Shown here: positions 1 to 8,483 of the stretch, in pieces | Position numbering within the stretch: position 1 is the stretch's first letter | How the letters are laid out: each line of letters starts with the position of its first letter | Assembly: GCA_029861535.1 (NCBI GenBank) | Contig: JAOTZC010000027.1 | Coordinates: 1-35,329, forward strand | From: Gammaproteobacteria bacterium | GTDB taxonomy: Bacteria > Pseudomonadota > Gammaproteobacteria > Steroidobacterales > Woeseiaceae | Reading direction: 5' to 3' | DNA: 35,329 nucleotides | Made by a program: the position numbers and the translations under genes | Notes under the pieces: generated by a model | What the model saw: only the letters and a program-made list of their open reading frames with translations | Told to the model about the DNA's origin: nothing | Databases searched by the model: none

Positions 1-894
1 TGGAAACAGTGCACGCCCTGCAACACCGGCCGTTACCGCCCCAGCCGTGAAAATCAGCATGACAATGATTGACACGATGCGTGCTTTACGCACTTCGCCG
101 TCGTCGCGCGCCGACATATAACGGATTAGCATCTGCGGTACACCCAGAAACGGCAAGCCGATACCGACAAAACTGATAATGACAATCCAACCCGACAGGC
201 CGTCGGCGGTGATCGCGAACATGTCCAACAGCGCCGGGTCCTGGGCATTAAGCGATGCCGTAACGCCACTCCAACCATCCGACGCATAAATCGCCGCGGC
301 AGGAACGAGCATCAAGCCCAGTAGCATCAGTACGCCCTGGACAACATCGGTATATGACACGGCTTTGTAGCCGCCAATAAATGTGTAACCAATAATGATG
401 ACCGAGCCTACGACGACCCCGGTTCGATAGTCCCAGCCAACGAAACTGCTTAACGCCTTACCGGATGCGATCATCTGCGCGGTAACGTACGTCGTTACCA
501 TGATTAGGATAATGCCGACTGCGATAACACGGATTTCTTGCGCCGAATCGTCGAACTTTGCGGTCAGCACATCTGTTACGGTGATGGAATCAGTCTCATC
601 ACCGAGTTTTTTCAGTTTTCTAGAAATCAACGTCCATGATGCGGTGATACCGATGATTTCGCCGATAACAACCCAATAGGCTTGCGCGCCTACCGCATAA
701 CCCATGCCGGTAAGGCCGAGCAATAACCAGCCGGATTCGCCGGTTGCGTTCGCGCTGAACGCGACGACCCAGAACGGCAGTTTCTTCCCCGCCAGAAAAA
801 AACCGGCTAAGGTGTGTGTTTCGCGACGGCTCCAGATTGCGAGCGCCGCAAGCACGACCAAATAGCCGAGCAAGACCGACAATGTGGTCGACAT
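1..894 (-). CDS. Sodium:solute symporter (SSS/PutP family), 3' truncated by the window edge
   Basis: An inner-membrane sodium-coupled uptake carrier; the substrate cannot be fixed from sequence. I translated the minus strand from an ATG at 894-892. It stays open for 298 codons to base 1, so the C-terminal part lies outside the window. The N-terminus is a transmembrane helix followed by the charged loop and AGKKLP segment typical of the family. Next come SANATGESGWLLLGLTG, the conserved sodium-site region of PutP-like carriers, and GGYKAVSYTDVVQG, the family's second hallmark. Proline, other amino acids or carboxylates are all possible substrates. The start lies 3 bases after the stop of the phosphatidylserine synthase gene, so the two are probably co-transcribed. 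Family call is firm; substrate is unknown. Confidence 0.9.
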   Translation of the reverse strand, partial: MSTTLSVLLGYLVVLAALAIWSRRETHTLAGFFLAGKKLPFWVVAFSANATGESGWLLLGLTGMGYAVGAQAYWVVIGEIIGITASWTLISRKLKKLGDETDSITVTDVLTAKFDDSAQEIRVIAVGIILIMVTTYVTAQMIASGKALSSFVGWDYRTGVVVGSVIIIGYTFIGGYKAVSYTDVVQGVLMLLGLMLVPAAAIYASDGWSGVTASLNAQDPALLDMFAITADGLSGWIVIISFVGIGLPFLGVPQMLIRYMSARDDGEVRKARIVSIIVMLIFTAGAVTAGVAGRALFP

Positions 895-897
895 ATC

Positions 898-1683
898 TTA
901 GTTAGTCGCTGCGGCTGATGCGACCCGTGTCAATCGTCCGGCAATAATTCCGCCGATCAACAGTACGACGCCAATTCCGAACAGATACTCGGGAAATGAG
1001 CGCGTAACGCCGCAATAAAAAATCAACGCGATATTGACGAACTGGAACGCATTCATGAGTTTGCTTTCGCGAATCGTCGCTTTCGGGAAACGCACGCGTG
1101 AAACCATAAGAATTGCCAACACAAACAACAATACCGGCAGGTACAAATGCAGTGGCATCGAGCTAGCGATTCGTTCGTGATGAATAAGAACCAATACCAT
1201 GGATGACAGCAAGCCACCGCCACAGGCTGTGATCGGTACTCCGGTAAACCAGCCCGTTTTTGGCTGGTCGCTGGTCAGATTGAAACGCGCAAGGCGCATA
1301 GCGCCGGCCAGGGCGAACACACCGCAGGCCAAAAGCAAGACCCAATACTGTCCCGAATCGTATTCGATGCCGCCAAGTTGAATGCCGGCCGTCAGTACTA
1401 ACACTGCCGGAGCCACTCCGAATGAGATGACGTCGGCCATCGAGTCAAACTCGGCGCCGAAACTGGACGTTGCCTTTAACAATCGCGCAACGACGCCATC
1501 AAGCGTATCGAGCAGACCGCACCAGACGATCAGCCAGGCCGCAAATTCCAGGTCGCCGTACTGCGTCGTGATAATCGACGCCAAGCCCAGCAACAAGCTC
1601 AGCGCGGTAACGCTATTAGGAACCGTGTAGCGGAGTTTCGACAAAGCTGTGGCAGACCTGCAAGGCAAAAATACGACACCCAT
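898..1683 (-). CDS. pssA: CDP-diacylglycerol--serine O-phosphatidyltransferase (type II PssA)
   Basis: An inner-membrane enzyme that joins CDP-diacylglycerol and L-serine to give phosphatidylserine, the precursor of phosphatidylethanolamine. The CDP-alcohol phosphotransferase signature (D-x2-D-G-x2-A-R-x8-G-x3-D-x3-D) is complete in LDTLDGVVARLL...GAEFDSMAD. It is followed by VISFGVAPAVL, typical of the serine-specific branch. Several hydrophobic helices surround it, and 261 residues is normal for this type. It differs from the E. coli PssA, which belongs to the phospholipase-D superfamily. The ATG at 1683 has no convincing Shine-Dalgarno, so translation could start some codons later, closer to the conserved TVPN segment. 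The symporter gene follows after 3 bases. Serine is the favoured acceptor; a related acceptor is not excluded. Confidence 0.88.
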   Translation of the reverse strand: MGVVFLPCRSATALSKLRYTVPNSVTALSLLLGLASIITTQYGDLEFAAWLIVWCGLLDTLDGVVARLLKATSSFGAEFDSMADVISFGVAPAVLVLTAGIQLGGIEYDSGQYWVLLLACGVFALAGAMRLARFNLTSDQPKTGWFTGVPITACGGGLLSSMVLVLIHHERIASSMPLHLYLPVLLFVLAILMVSRVRFPKATIRESKLMNAFQFVNIALIFYCGVTRSFPEYLFGIGVVLLIGGIIAGRLTRVASAAATN

Positions 1684-1730
1684 TCTGCAATGGAGGCCGC
1701 TCTATATCCAGTAGAAGTCGATTGTCGTGG

Positions 1731-2543
1731 CTAGCGTCCGCGGAGAGTATTGATGCCTAACGGCCCCCGCGGCAACACAACCTGCATCGGCACGCCATTG
1801 CGCACGATGTTCACGACGACATTTTCACCGGCGTTACCATCCATGGTCTGCCGTGTCAGGTCAAAGGTACTGAAGACGCGCTCGCCATCGTAGTGCGTGA
1901 TCTGATCGCCCGACTGCAGTCCTGCCGTCAGCGCCGGTGACGAATCGAACACGCGACCGACGTTGACACTGGTTGGGCGGTTGTCAGCCTGCAGGAACAT
2001 CTCGTATTCGGCGTCGCCGACTTCGGCGCGCAATAAATTGTCCGGGTTCAAGGCTCGACTCGGCGTCTCGCCCTGCCGCATTGCGTCATAGCGCGCTTGC
2101 ATTGCCTCCATACGTAGCTCCGATTCGCGCTGCATGATCCAGTCGGCCCGTGATACCGAAAAACCAGCCTCCGTAAGGTCCGCCAGACGTTGCTCCGGGT
2201 CATAGCGACGGCTGCCGCCAAACCGTGCGCGAAATTCGTTACGCTGATCGCGAACATCCGTACTCACCTGGATCGGGTCGTCGGCCTCATCGGGGTTTTC
2301 GAGAGCATCCAGCGCGTCGTACAGAGCCAGCAGCTCATCTTCGAGCAGCTGACGGGCCTGGCGCTCGGCGCTAACCGCTGATTCCAGCGCTCGTAGCCGT
2401 TCCGCAACGCCGGCATCGTTATCAAAATCGATGTATTTACGTTCGCCGGCACGCTCTGCGGGTTCGGATCCGCCGACGAAAAATGCTGCGGCCGCGAAGC
2501 CGGTCAATAGGCTTGCGCCGATGGCTATGGCGAGTTTTGGCAT
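1731..2543 (-). CDS. Membrane-anchored PDZ-domain protein
   Basis: A 270-residue envelope protein with one N-terminal membrane helix (about residues 3-24). A charged region likely to form a coiled coil follows (about 45-80), then a polar linker and a C-terminal PDZ domain (about 185-262) with the pattern SPALTAGLQSGDQITHYDGERV. PDZ domains bind extended peptides or C-termini; no protease domain is present, so it is probably an adaptor or a regulator of an envelope enzyme. I chose the ATG at 2543 because AGGAG stands 8 bases upstream; the open frame runs further to 2603 but that extension is polar and lacks such a site. It is divergent from the DUF885 lipoprotein gene. Its partner and precise role are unknown. 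Confidence 0.8.
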   Translation of the reverse strand: MPKLAIAIGASLLTGFAAAAFFVGGSEPAERAGERKYIDFDNDAGVAERLRALESAVSAERQARQLLEDELLALYDALDALENPDEADDPIQVSTDVRDQRNEFRARFGGSRRYDPEQRLADLTEAGFSVSRADWIMQRESELRMEAMQARYDAMRQGETPSRALNPDNLLRAEVGDAEYEMFLQADNRPTSVNVGRVFDSSPALTAGLQSGDQITHYDGERVFSTFDLTRQTMDGNAGENVVVNIVRNGVPMQVVLPRGPLGINTLRGR

Positions 2544-2650
2544 GTCTTTCGCTCCTAAATCGGCCCTCCGGCCGGGCCGAATACCGCTGTCACGATTGCG
2601 CAATATATGGTGTCATATTGCCCCATCAATCGTACTCATTGGACGCCACC

Positions 2651-4459
2651 GTGTACTACAAGTTTCTGATTATTTTCACTGCGCTCATGGTCGCAGCATC
2701 CTGCTCGCGTGAGCCAGAAGCCACCGATGCGCAAAAAGTCAACGCGATTGCGGCCGACTTCGTCGACGGCTATTACCAACAATATCCCGAAGAAGTCTAT
2801 GAGGTGGGCTATCCGGATGCGCCATCGGACCGCTTCGGCGACCACAGCCCGAAGGTCCGAGCCGCTTGGGATGCGCGGATCGATGATTGGTTGGATGCAC
2901 TCGACGACATTGATATTGCCGAGCTCGACGGTACACCCGAAGCCGTCGCTTATGTATTTACACGCGAACGTCTGCAGACGATCGTTGACCGTCGTATTTG
3001 CAAAATGGACTGGTGGAACGTCAGCCCGACGTGGACCGGTTGGCAATATTCCATTATTTCGACGCTCGCATCGCAGCCGGTCAACACCGCGGAGCAGCGC
3101 GACGCTGCACTCGATCGCGCTGCAGACATCGAGCGCTTTATCGAAACAGAGATTGCCAATTTGCAGGTCGGCCTAGATAAGGGTTATACGGCACCGACAA
3201 GCAATGTCGTCGCCGTCATCGAACAAATATCGACCTTGATAGACACGCCACTCGACGAGTCACCGTTTTCAAGCCCGGCGACACGCTCCGACGACCAAGC
3301 GTTCAAGACAGAGTATCGAAAAATTGTCGAGTCAGAGATTCAACCGGCGCTTATCGCTTACCGTGACTTCCTTATTAACGACTATGACGGGCGCGACGCG
3401 ATCGGGGTGGCGTCTCGTCCGAACCGTGAATTCCTCGCTGATCAAAACTCGGAAAGCAACTCGATCGGCGCCGCTGGCAATCCAAATGGCGAAGCATGCT
3501 ACAGAGCCTCAGTTCGATATTGGTCATCCCTGCCAATGGACCCGATGAAAATTCACCGCGCGGGCCTGTCCGAGATGTCACGCATTCAGACGGAAATGCT
3601 CAGCATCGCAAAAAACCATTTTGGTACCGATGACCTGCAGGGACTGTTCGAGGAATTGCGTAACAACCCTGAGTACACATTCGAAAGCGAAGAGCAGATG
3701 CTTGACTACGTAAAGGCCGCGGTTGCGCGTGGCCGGCAGGCCGTTCCTGACTGGTTCGGCTATGTGCCCGACGTCGATGTCGTCGTTATTCCGTCACCAG
3801 CCTACGAAAAGGATTCTGGCGGTGGCTTTTATTCCTCCGGTTCGTCTGACGGCAGCCGGCCGGGCACGTATCAGGTGGGTACGTACAATCCACAGGGCAT
3901 TAGCCGTGCCGGACAGGAGTCGACGGCCTTTCATGAAAGCTATCCGGGGCACCATCTGCAGATCTCGATCGCGTTGCTAAACGAATCCCTACACCCGGTG
4001 CAGCGCTATATGCATATATCCGGAACTGCCGAAGGCTGGGCGCTGTACAGCGAACGACTCGCTGACGAAATGGGACTGTATTCCAGTGAGCTTGCGCGCC
4101 TCGGCATGTTGTCCAATGAAGCCTATCGAGCCGCACGTCTCGTCGTCGATCCGGGCATCCATGTTCTCGGATGGACCCGGGAACAAGCCATTGGATACAT
4201 GCTGCAAAATACGGCCGAAGGCTACGACTCGGTTTCCGGGGAAGTAGACCGCTATGCCGCCGTGCCAGGACAAGCGACGTCGTATCTCGTCGGTAGCTTG
4301 GAGATTCAGCGACTTCGTCGGCATGCCGAATCGATACTTGGCGATAAATTCGATATTCGCGCGTTTCACGATCGCATCCTGGCGGACGGTAGCGTCACGT
4401 TACCGATGCTTGCTGCCAGCACGGACGCATGGATTCAGGCGGAGCTCGCCGGCAACTAG
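2651..4459 (+). CDS. DUF885 family lipoprotein, putative zinc peptidase
   Basis: A 602-residue exported protein of the DUF885 family, whose members resemble zinc metallopeptidases; its substrate is unknown. From a GTG start at 2651 the protein opens with a short positive end, a hydrophobic stretch and a lipobox-like AASC with the acceptor at Cys18. The open frame continues upstream to 2483 but there overlaps the divergent gene, and only the GTG or a TTG at 2639 gives a sensible signal peptide. The probable metal centre is HESYPGHHLQ (H428, E429, H434), with EGWALYSE about 30 residues later (E461). These two blocks are the hallmark of the family. The C-terminus is compact and helical. The gene is convergent with the M48 protease gene, 20 bases apart. 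Confidence 0.85.
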   Translation: MYYKFLIIFTALMVAASCSREPEATDAQKVNAIAADFVDGYYQQYPEEVYEVGYPDAPSDRFGDHSPKVRAAWDARIDDWLDALDDIDIAELDGTPEAVAYVFTRERLQTIVDRRICKMDWWNVSPTWTGWQYSIISTLASQPVNTAEQRDAALDRAADIERFIETEIANLQVGLDKGYTAPTSNVVAVIEQISTLIDTPLDESPFSSPATRSDDQAFKTEYRKIVESEIQPALIAYRDFLINDYDGRDAIGVASRPNREFLADQNSESNSIGAAGNPNGEACYRASVRYWSSLPMDPMKIHRAGLSEMSRIQTEMLSIAKNHFGTDDLQGLFEELRNNPEYTFESEEQMLDYVKAAVARGRQAVPDWFGYVPDVDVVVIPSPAYEKDSGGGFYSSGSSDGSRPGTYQVGTYNPQGISRAGQESTAFHESYPGHHLQISIALLNESLHPVQRYMHISGTAEGWALYSERLADEMGLYSSELARLGMLSNEAYRAARLVVDPGIHVLGWTREQAIGYMLQNTAEGYDSVSGEVDRYAAVPGQATSYLVGSLEIQRLRRHAESILGDKFDIRAFHDRILADGSVTLPMLAASTDAWIQAELAGN

Positions 4460-4479
4460 ACGAATTGGTGGCCGCGCCG

Positions 4480-6012
4480 TTACTGAACCACGTGCGCCGC
4501 TATGACCGTAGCGGGACAACTTGAACCCGTGTAGCCGCCTAGACCCGTGTTGACACTTGCGATCTGGCCGCTCGCTATTTGTCCATTGATCGCCTTAACG
4601 AGCTGCTGTGTGCGGCCGTAATTGTCGGTGTACTGTACGGCAATCCTAACGCCGCCCACCGGCACACCAGCCTGATTTTGCACTGAGACGATTAAATTGC
4701 CGTTTGCATCAGCGTCGCAACGATGCTTGACGTAAGCACTCGGGTTACGGGGTAATTCGATGCGTGCGAGCTCGCCTGCCGCTGCGTTGCCATATTCGCC
4801 GCCGGCCTTGGCAACCACTTTGTAATGCTCGATCGCTGTATTGATGTCTCCACGTTGTTCGGCAATTTTACCCAGCGTGTAATATGCTGGCGCCGTCGGC
4901 ATCAATTCGATGCTGCGCTCCAAGTCAACAGCGGCAGCATCAGTCTGTCCGATTTCGTTCCTGACAAGACCGCGCTGTAAGTAGTAGTAGAAGAAGTTAC
5001 TACGACGATCGATCGCGCGAGTGTAATTCGTAATCGCCCAGTCATAGTTGTCTTCGACCAGCCGGACATCACCTCGCAGCGCATGAAAGTGCGCCTCTTC
5101 CGAAAACAGATCGAGCGCTTTGTTGACTTGCACGAGCGCTTCGCTCGTGTTTTTGTCCGCAAGCGCCTTACGGCCTTCATCGTAAGCGTCATAGGCCGGC
5201 TTCAACTGCATCGTCTTTTGCATCGCTCGGTGGAAATCTTCGACCCCGAGTTTGCCGCCACTTGGCAACGTCGCCGCAGTTTCGCGATTCGCGGTGACTC
5301 GCGCAGGCGATGGCGGATGACTCGCGAATAGACCATTGAGCCAATCTGATCGTTGCCCCTCGCTAAGCCGAACGAAGGTTTCCTGCAACGTAATCGCGCC
5401 GGTCGGGTCGTAGCCCGCCTTCGACATGTAGCGCATGCCGTATAGATCCGACTCAAGTTCCGCACCGCGCCCATATCGCGAATTGAGTAACTGTGCACCG
5501 ACACTGGCGCCGCCGACAGCGAGGTTGCCATAGTCGCTGTCACTCGTCGCAACCGCGGTGGCAACGACCAACACCTGCGACAACATGCCGCGTGACATTT
5601 GCTGTGCCGAGTGCCGTGCTGCGGCATGCACGATTTCATGGCCGAGAACAGCCGCGAGCTCCGCCTCAGAACTAAGCTCCGTCAGAAGCCCACGATTGAC
5701 CGCGATTTTGCCGCCGGGCAGCGCCCACGCATTTGGCACCGAGTTGTTCAAAACGACGAATTCGTACGGCAGTTGCCGATCGCTGACAGCCGCCAGCCGG
5801 TTTCCTACGTTTTGCACGTATTGCGTCAGTGCCGGATCGACATCGTAGCTACCGCCCTGGGACTGCTGTGTCGGCGCATAGGCCTGCGCGCCCATCTGCA
5901 GCTCCTGGGCTTCGCTGACGATCATGAATTCGCTTTCGCCGGTGACCGGATTGACCGAGCAGCCGGCCATAAATATGGCAAATACCGACCAAATAAGGAC
6001 TTTTCGAGTCAT
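4480..6012 (-). CDS. M48 family metalloprotease lipoprotein with TPR repeats (BepA-like)
   Basis: A 510-residue periplasmic zinc protease, probably involved in outer-membrane protein quality control like BepA/YfgC. The signal peptide ends in MAGC (acceptor Cys18). The M48 catalytic motif HEIVH is at 125-129, and the third zinc ligand is expected in ELESD (E185 to D189). From about residue 270 to 410 there are TPR-like helical repeats, as in BepA. The last 90 or so residues form an extra beta-rich domain that BepA lacks; two cysteines in it could form a disulfide. The ATG at 6012 has only a weak AGG upstream, but the signal peptide fixes the start closely. It is divergent from kbp across a 126-base AT-rich gap. 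Confidence 0.88.
   Translation of the reverse strand: MTRKVLIWSVFAIFMAGCSVNPVTGESEFMIVSEAQELQMGAQAYAPTQQSQGGSYDVDPALTQYVQNVGNRLAAVSDRQLPYEFVVLNNSVPNAWALPGGKIAVNRGLLTELSSEAELAAVLGHEIVHAAARHSAQQMSRGMLSQVLVVATAVATSDSDYGNLAVGGASVGAQLLNSRYGRGAELESDLYGMRYMSKAGYDPTGAITLQETFVRLSEGQRSDWLNGLFASHPPSPARVTANRETAATLPSGGKLGVEDFHRAMQKTMQLKPAYDAYDEGRKALADKNTSEALVQVNKALDLFSEEAHFHALRGDVRLVEDNYDWAITNYTRAIDRRSNFFYYYLQRGLVRNEIGQTDAAAVDLERSIELMPTAPAYYTLGKIAEQRGDINTAIEHYKVVAKAGGEYGNAAAGELARIELPRNPSAYVKHRCDADANGNLIVSVQNQAGVPVGGVRIAVQYTDNYGRTQQLVKAINGQIASGQIASVNTGLGGYTGSSCPATVIAAHVVQ
5131..5154 (+). terminator. Terminator-like hairpin antisense within the M48 gene
   Basis: Perfect 8-bp inverted repeat CACGAGCG / CGCTCGTG with a 3-base loop, followed on the plus strand by five T residues (5150-5154). 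This has the form of an intrinsic terminator for plus-strand transcription, although it lies inside a minus-strand gene. It could stop read-through from the DUF885 gene, which has no obvious terminator of its own in the 20-base gap. It may also be a coincidence of coding sequence. Confidence 0.3.
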
Positions 6013-6090
6013 CGGTTTTTTTACCTATTGATTAAATTTGTTAATTAATGTGAACAAAGCACGTAAATCCAGACGGACCAGTATAACGCT

Positions 6091-6099
6091 TGCTACACT
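6091..6099 (+). promoter_or_regulatory. Possible extended -10 element upstream of kbp
   Basis: TGCTACACT fits an extended -10 box (TG-n-TACACT) about 40 bases upstream of the kbp start. A second candidate, TATAAC, is at 6082-6087. Neither has a good -35 box at the usual distance. The 6013-6138 gap must also hold the divergent M48 promoter. Confidence 0.22.
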
Positions 6100-6138
6100 G
6101 CCGCCGTTCGTAATCAGCAAGAAAAAAAGGGGAACCAG

Positions 6139-6585
6139 ATGGGCCTTTTCGATTTCGTCAAAGACGTGGGACGGCAGGTTTTTAATACCGACAGTGAAGC
6201 CGCCGACAATATCAAGCAGCATTTAGAAATTAAAACTTCGGGCATCAAAAACTTGGAGGTCGAGTTTGACGACGGCGTTGCAACAATCTGCGGCGACTGC
6301 GTGAACCAAGCGACCAGAGACAACGCTGTGCTGATGGTCGGCAATATCGCTGGCGTCGAAAAAGTCGTTGCCGATGACATGCGTGTCCCGGAAGTCAAAG
6401 AAGAGGAACCGGAAGAAAAAGCCGAGTTCTACGAGATCGTCAGTGGCGATACCTTGGGCGGAATTGCCAAGCGCTACTATGGAAAAGCATCGCAATACAC
6501 GCGTATCTTCGAAGCAAACCGCGACATCATTTCCGACCCGAATAAGATCTACCCGGGCCAGAAAATTCGCATACCATTGGATTAA
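6139..6585 (+). CDS. kbp: Potassium-binding protein Kbp (YgaU-like), BON + LysM domains
   Basis: A 148-residue protein closely resembling E. coli Kbp/YgaU (149 residues), a cytoplasmic protein that binds potassium and changes shape on binding. It begins MGLFDFVKD, almost the same as E. coli. A BON domain follows (about 20-90; the VATICGDCVNQ and GNIAGVEKV segments), then a glutamate-rich linker (about 93-102) and a LysM domain to the end (YEIVSGDTL through KIYPGQKIRIP). There is no signal peptide, as expected. AGGGGA stands a few bases before the ATG. The DUF937 gene follows with only 2 bases between them, and a shared terminator ends the pair. Confidence 0.92.
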   Translation: MGLFDFVKDVGRQVFNTDSEAADNIKQHLEIKTSGIKNLEVEFDDGVATICGDCVNQATRDNAVLMVGNIAGVEKVVADDMRVPEVKEEEPEEKAEFYEIVSGDTLGGIAKRYYGKASQYTRIFEANRDIISDPNKIYPGQKIRIPLD

Positions 6586-6587
6586 TC

Positions 6588-7127
6588 ATGGACCTCATGG
6601 ATCTTTTGTCCGCTGCGGGCGGAAACAACAGCCTGGGGAAAATTGCCGGTAGTCTCGGTATTGGCAAATCGCAGACCTCAGATTTGGTATCGGCGTTAGC
6701 ACCGGCATTGACGCGCGCCGTGCAAAAAAACACGGCCAGCGACGATGGGCTTGCCGGTCTAAAGGCAGCACTCGCATCCGGTAATCACCAGCGTTACATC
6801 GACGATCCGTCGCAACTGGCACAAGAGTCAGCACGTGTTGACGGCAACAATATTCTTGGCCATCTTTTTGGCAGCAAGGATGTGAGCCGCAACGTTGCGG
6901 CGCAGGCTGCGGAGCAAACTGGCATTAGTGCCGGTCTAATCAAGAAAGCTCTGCCGCTGATTGCCGGGCTCGCGATGGGTGCGATGAGCAAGAAGACGTC
7001 GGCCGGCCGTGATCTTGGCACTACAAGTGCAGGTGGCGGTCTCGGACCGTTGGCCGGATTGATTGACAGTGACGGCGACGGCATCGGCATTGACGACGTA
7101 TTAGGGCTCGCGAAAAAATTCTTTTGA
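6588..7127 (+). CDS. DUF937 domain protein with C-terminal DxDxDG motif
   Basis: A 179-residue protein of the DUF937 family, function unknown. It is rich in Ala, Gly and Leu and contains two helical repeats of the family type; the segments around SQTSDLVSALAP and QTGISAGLIKKALP show the same pattern. A Gly-rich linker leads to DSDGDGIGIDD near the C-terminus, which looks like a calcium-binding loop. There is no signal peptide or membrane helix. The start follows the kbp stop by 2 bases, so translation is probably coupled, and the hairpin at 7138 ends the operon. Co-location with kbp suggests a role in ion homeostasis or stress response, but this is inference. Confidence 0.82.
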   Translation: MDLMDLLSAAGGNNSLGKIAGSLGIGKSQTSDLVSALAPALTRAVQKNTASDDGLAGLKAALASGNHQRYIDDPSQLAQESARVDGNNILGHLFGSKDVSRNVAAQAAEQTGISAGLIKKALPLIAGLAMGAMSKKTSAGRDLGTTSAGGGLGPLAGLIDSDGDGIGIDDVLGLAKKFF

Positions 7128-7137
7128 GCAAAATAAG

Positions 7138-7171
7138 AGCCTGCGACATTAAAGATGTCGTGGGCTTTTTT
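7138..7171 (+). terminator. Intrinsic terminator of the kbp-DUF937 operon
   Basis: A 12-bp stem (7138-7149 with 7155-7166, including two G-U pairs) encloses a 5-base loop, TAAAG. A run of six T residues follows at 7166-7171. It begins 10 bases after the DUF937 stop codon. Confidence 0.88.
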
Positions 7172-7226
7172 GTGCCTGAACAATTCGGGAAATTGCTTAA
7201 GCTTTGCCTCTATCGGCCCGCTGATT

Positions 7227-8483
7227 TCAGAAATACCACGCGAATTGCGCAAATAAACCGAAGCCGGTCGAAAAATAGCGATCCGGAATTCCCGAGTCGA
7301 TGCCGCCGAACTCGCTACCGTTAGAGCCGATGGGAATATTGATACTTCCGAGTAGTGTCATGTTGTCGGACAAGCTGTAATTCGATGTCAGCTGTAACAG
7401 CGCGCTCGGGTCACCGAGGTTCGCGAGTAGTAAGGGTGACACATTCCACAGTGGCGTCATCTCTATCGTCACACTACCCGCCAGATAGTTTCGCCCGATT
7501 GTGAATGACTGGCCGCGCACCAGCCGCGCAAGCAAATCGGGGTTGCCCGCCAGGCTTGCCGGATCGTAGCGCTCGCCATGTTGTCCTAATCCGCTGAAGA
7601 AATATTCGAGTAATCCACTCATGTTCCTGTCTGCCAGAGTCCATGAATAGCTAAGGTTGCTCACAAACTCGACATAGGTTTCAGTGCGCGCATCCGTTAC
7701 AACCAAGTCGGCACTCCAGTGTGCACCGCCAATACCCCGACTGACGCCGAGACCAATGACCGTGTCATCGTAAGATTCGGCAATCAGAACATCGAATTCG
7801 TATTCGTCAGTAAAGCCGTGATATTTCAACGCACTTGTTGCCTGGTCCGATTCGACATCGCCGGTCAACGGGTCGCGGCGAAACACGATCGCAGCTTGCA
7901 TATCGTCGCCGTTATCGCGCAAATACTGTACGTACAACATGTCGTCGCCGGTCTTGTATTCGGTATCGATCGCCGCCGGATCGAACGGATTGACCAGATC
8001 CATTGGTGTATAGAAAAGTCCGTTGCCCCAGGACAATACCTGCCTGCCGAAACGAACCACGGCCTTGTCGTTCGCGTAGCCGGCCCACAAACGGTCAAGC
8101 CGGTGCAATACTGCGTTTTGACTTGATTCATCGATGATGTCTGTCAAATCGAACAACCGGCGATCATCGTTCAGCAATTCGCCCAGTGGGCCAAAAGCGC
8201 TAAATGCTTGACTGCCAGCAAGCGCAAGACTGTCTTCGTGCAGCGCGATTAGCTGGTATGCCGCATCGAACGTCCATCGCTCGCTGCGCCACTTTAGGTT
8301 CAATCGCAGGTCACCTTGCAGGTCGAGCGAATTGGAGCCGATCAGGTCGCGAAATAGACTGTCATCGGGAAACGTCTGTGCCGTTAGATTGAATTTCGTG
8401 TGCCCGCCGATGTCGAGCTTGGACTCGTCGGCGGCGGTTACGGCCGACAGCAGAATGAGTGCGATGAATACGCTAGGCCGCAT
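7227..8483 (-). CDS. Outer-membrane beta-barrel protein, last gene of the LolA/FtsX/LolD-like operon
   Basis: A 418-residue exported protein, probably an outer-membrane beta-barrel. It has a signal peptide (hydrophobic FIALILLSAV, likely cut at VTA-AD) and then many alternating polar and hydrophobic strands with aromatic girdle residues. It ends in FAQFAWYF; a C-terminal Phe is the usual recognition signal for outer-membrane assembly. The strand LWAGYANDKAVVRFGRQVLSWG and the following FYTPMDLVNPF recall DUF1302 and related barrels. I chose the ATG at 8483, which overlaps the ATPase gene by 11 bases and gives a clean signal peptide; the frame is open to 8513. Overlap with the ATPase gene suggests it is part of the same machine, perhaps its outer-membrane receptor or exit. 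Confidence 0.78.
   Translation of the reverse strand: MRPSVFIALILLSAVTAADESKLDIGGHTKFNLTAQTFPDDSLFRDLIGSNSLDLQGDLRLNLKWRSERWTFDAAYQLIALHEDSLALAGSQAFSAFGPLGELLNDDRRLFDLTDIIDESSQNAVLHRLDRLWAGYANDKAVVRFGRQVLSWGNGLFYTPMDLVNPFDPAAIDTEYKTGDDMLYVQYLRDNGDDMQAAIVFRRDPLTGDVESDQATSALKYHGFTDEYEFDVLIAESYDDTVIGLGVSRGIGGAHWSADLVVTDARTETYVEFVSNLSYSWTLADRNMSGLLEYFFSGLGQHGERYDPASLAGNPDLLARLVRGQSFTIGRNYLAGSVTIEMTPLWNVSPLLLANLGDPSALLQLTSNYSLSDNMTLLGSINIPIGSNGSEFGGIDSGIPDRYFSTGFGLFAQFAWYF

Noticed and set aside
6049..6063. TGTGA half-site resembling a CRP box upstream of kbp
   Set aside because: The second half does not match TCACA, so this is at most a half-site.
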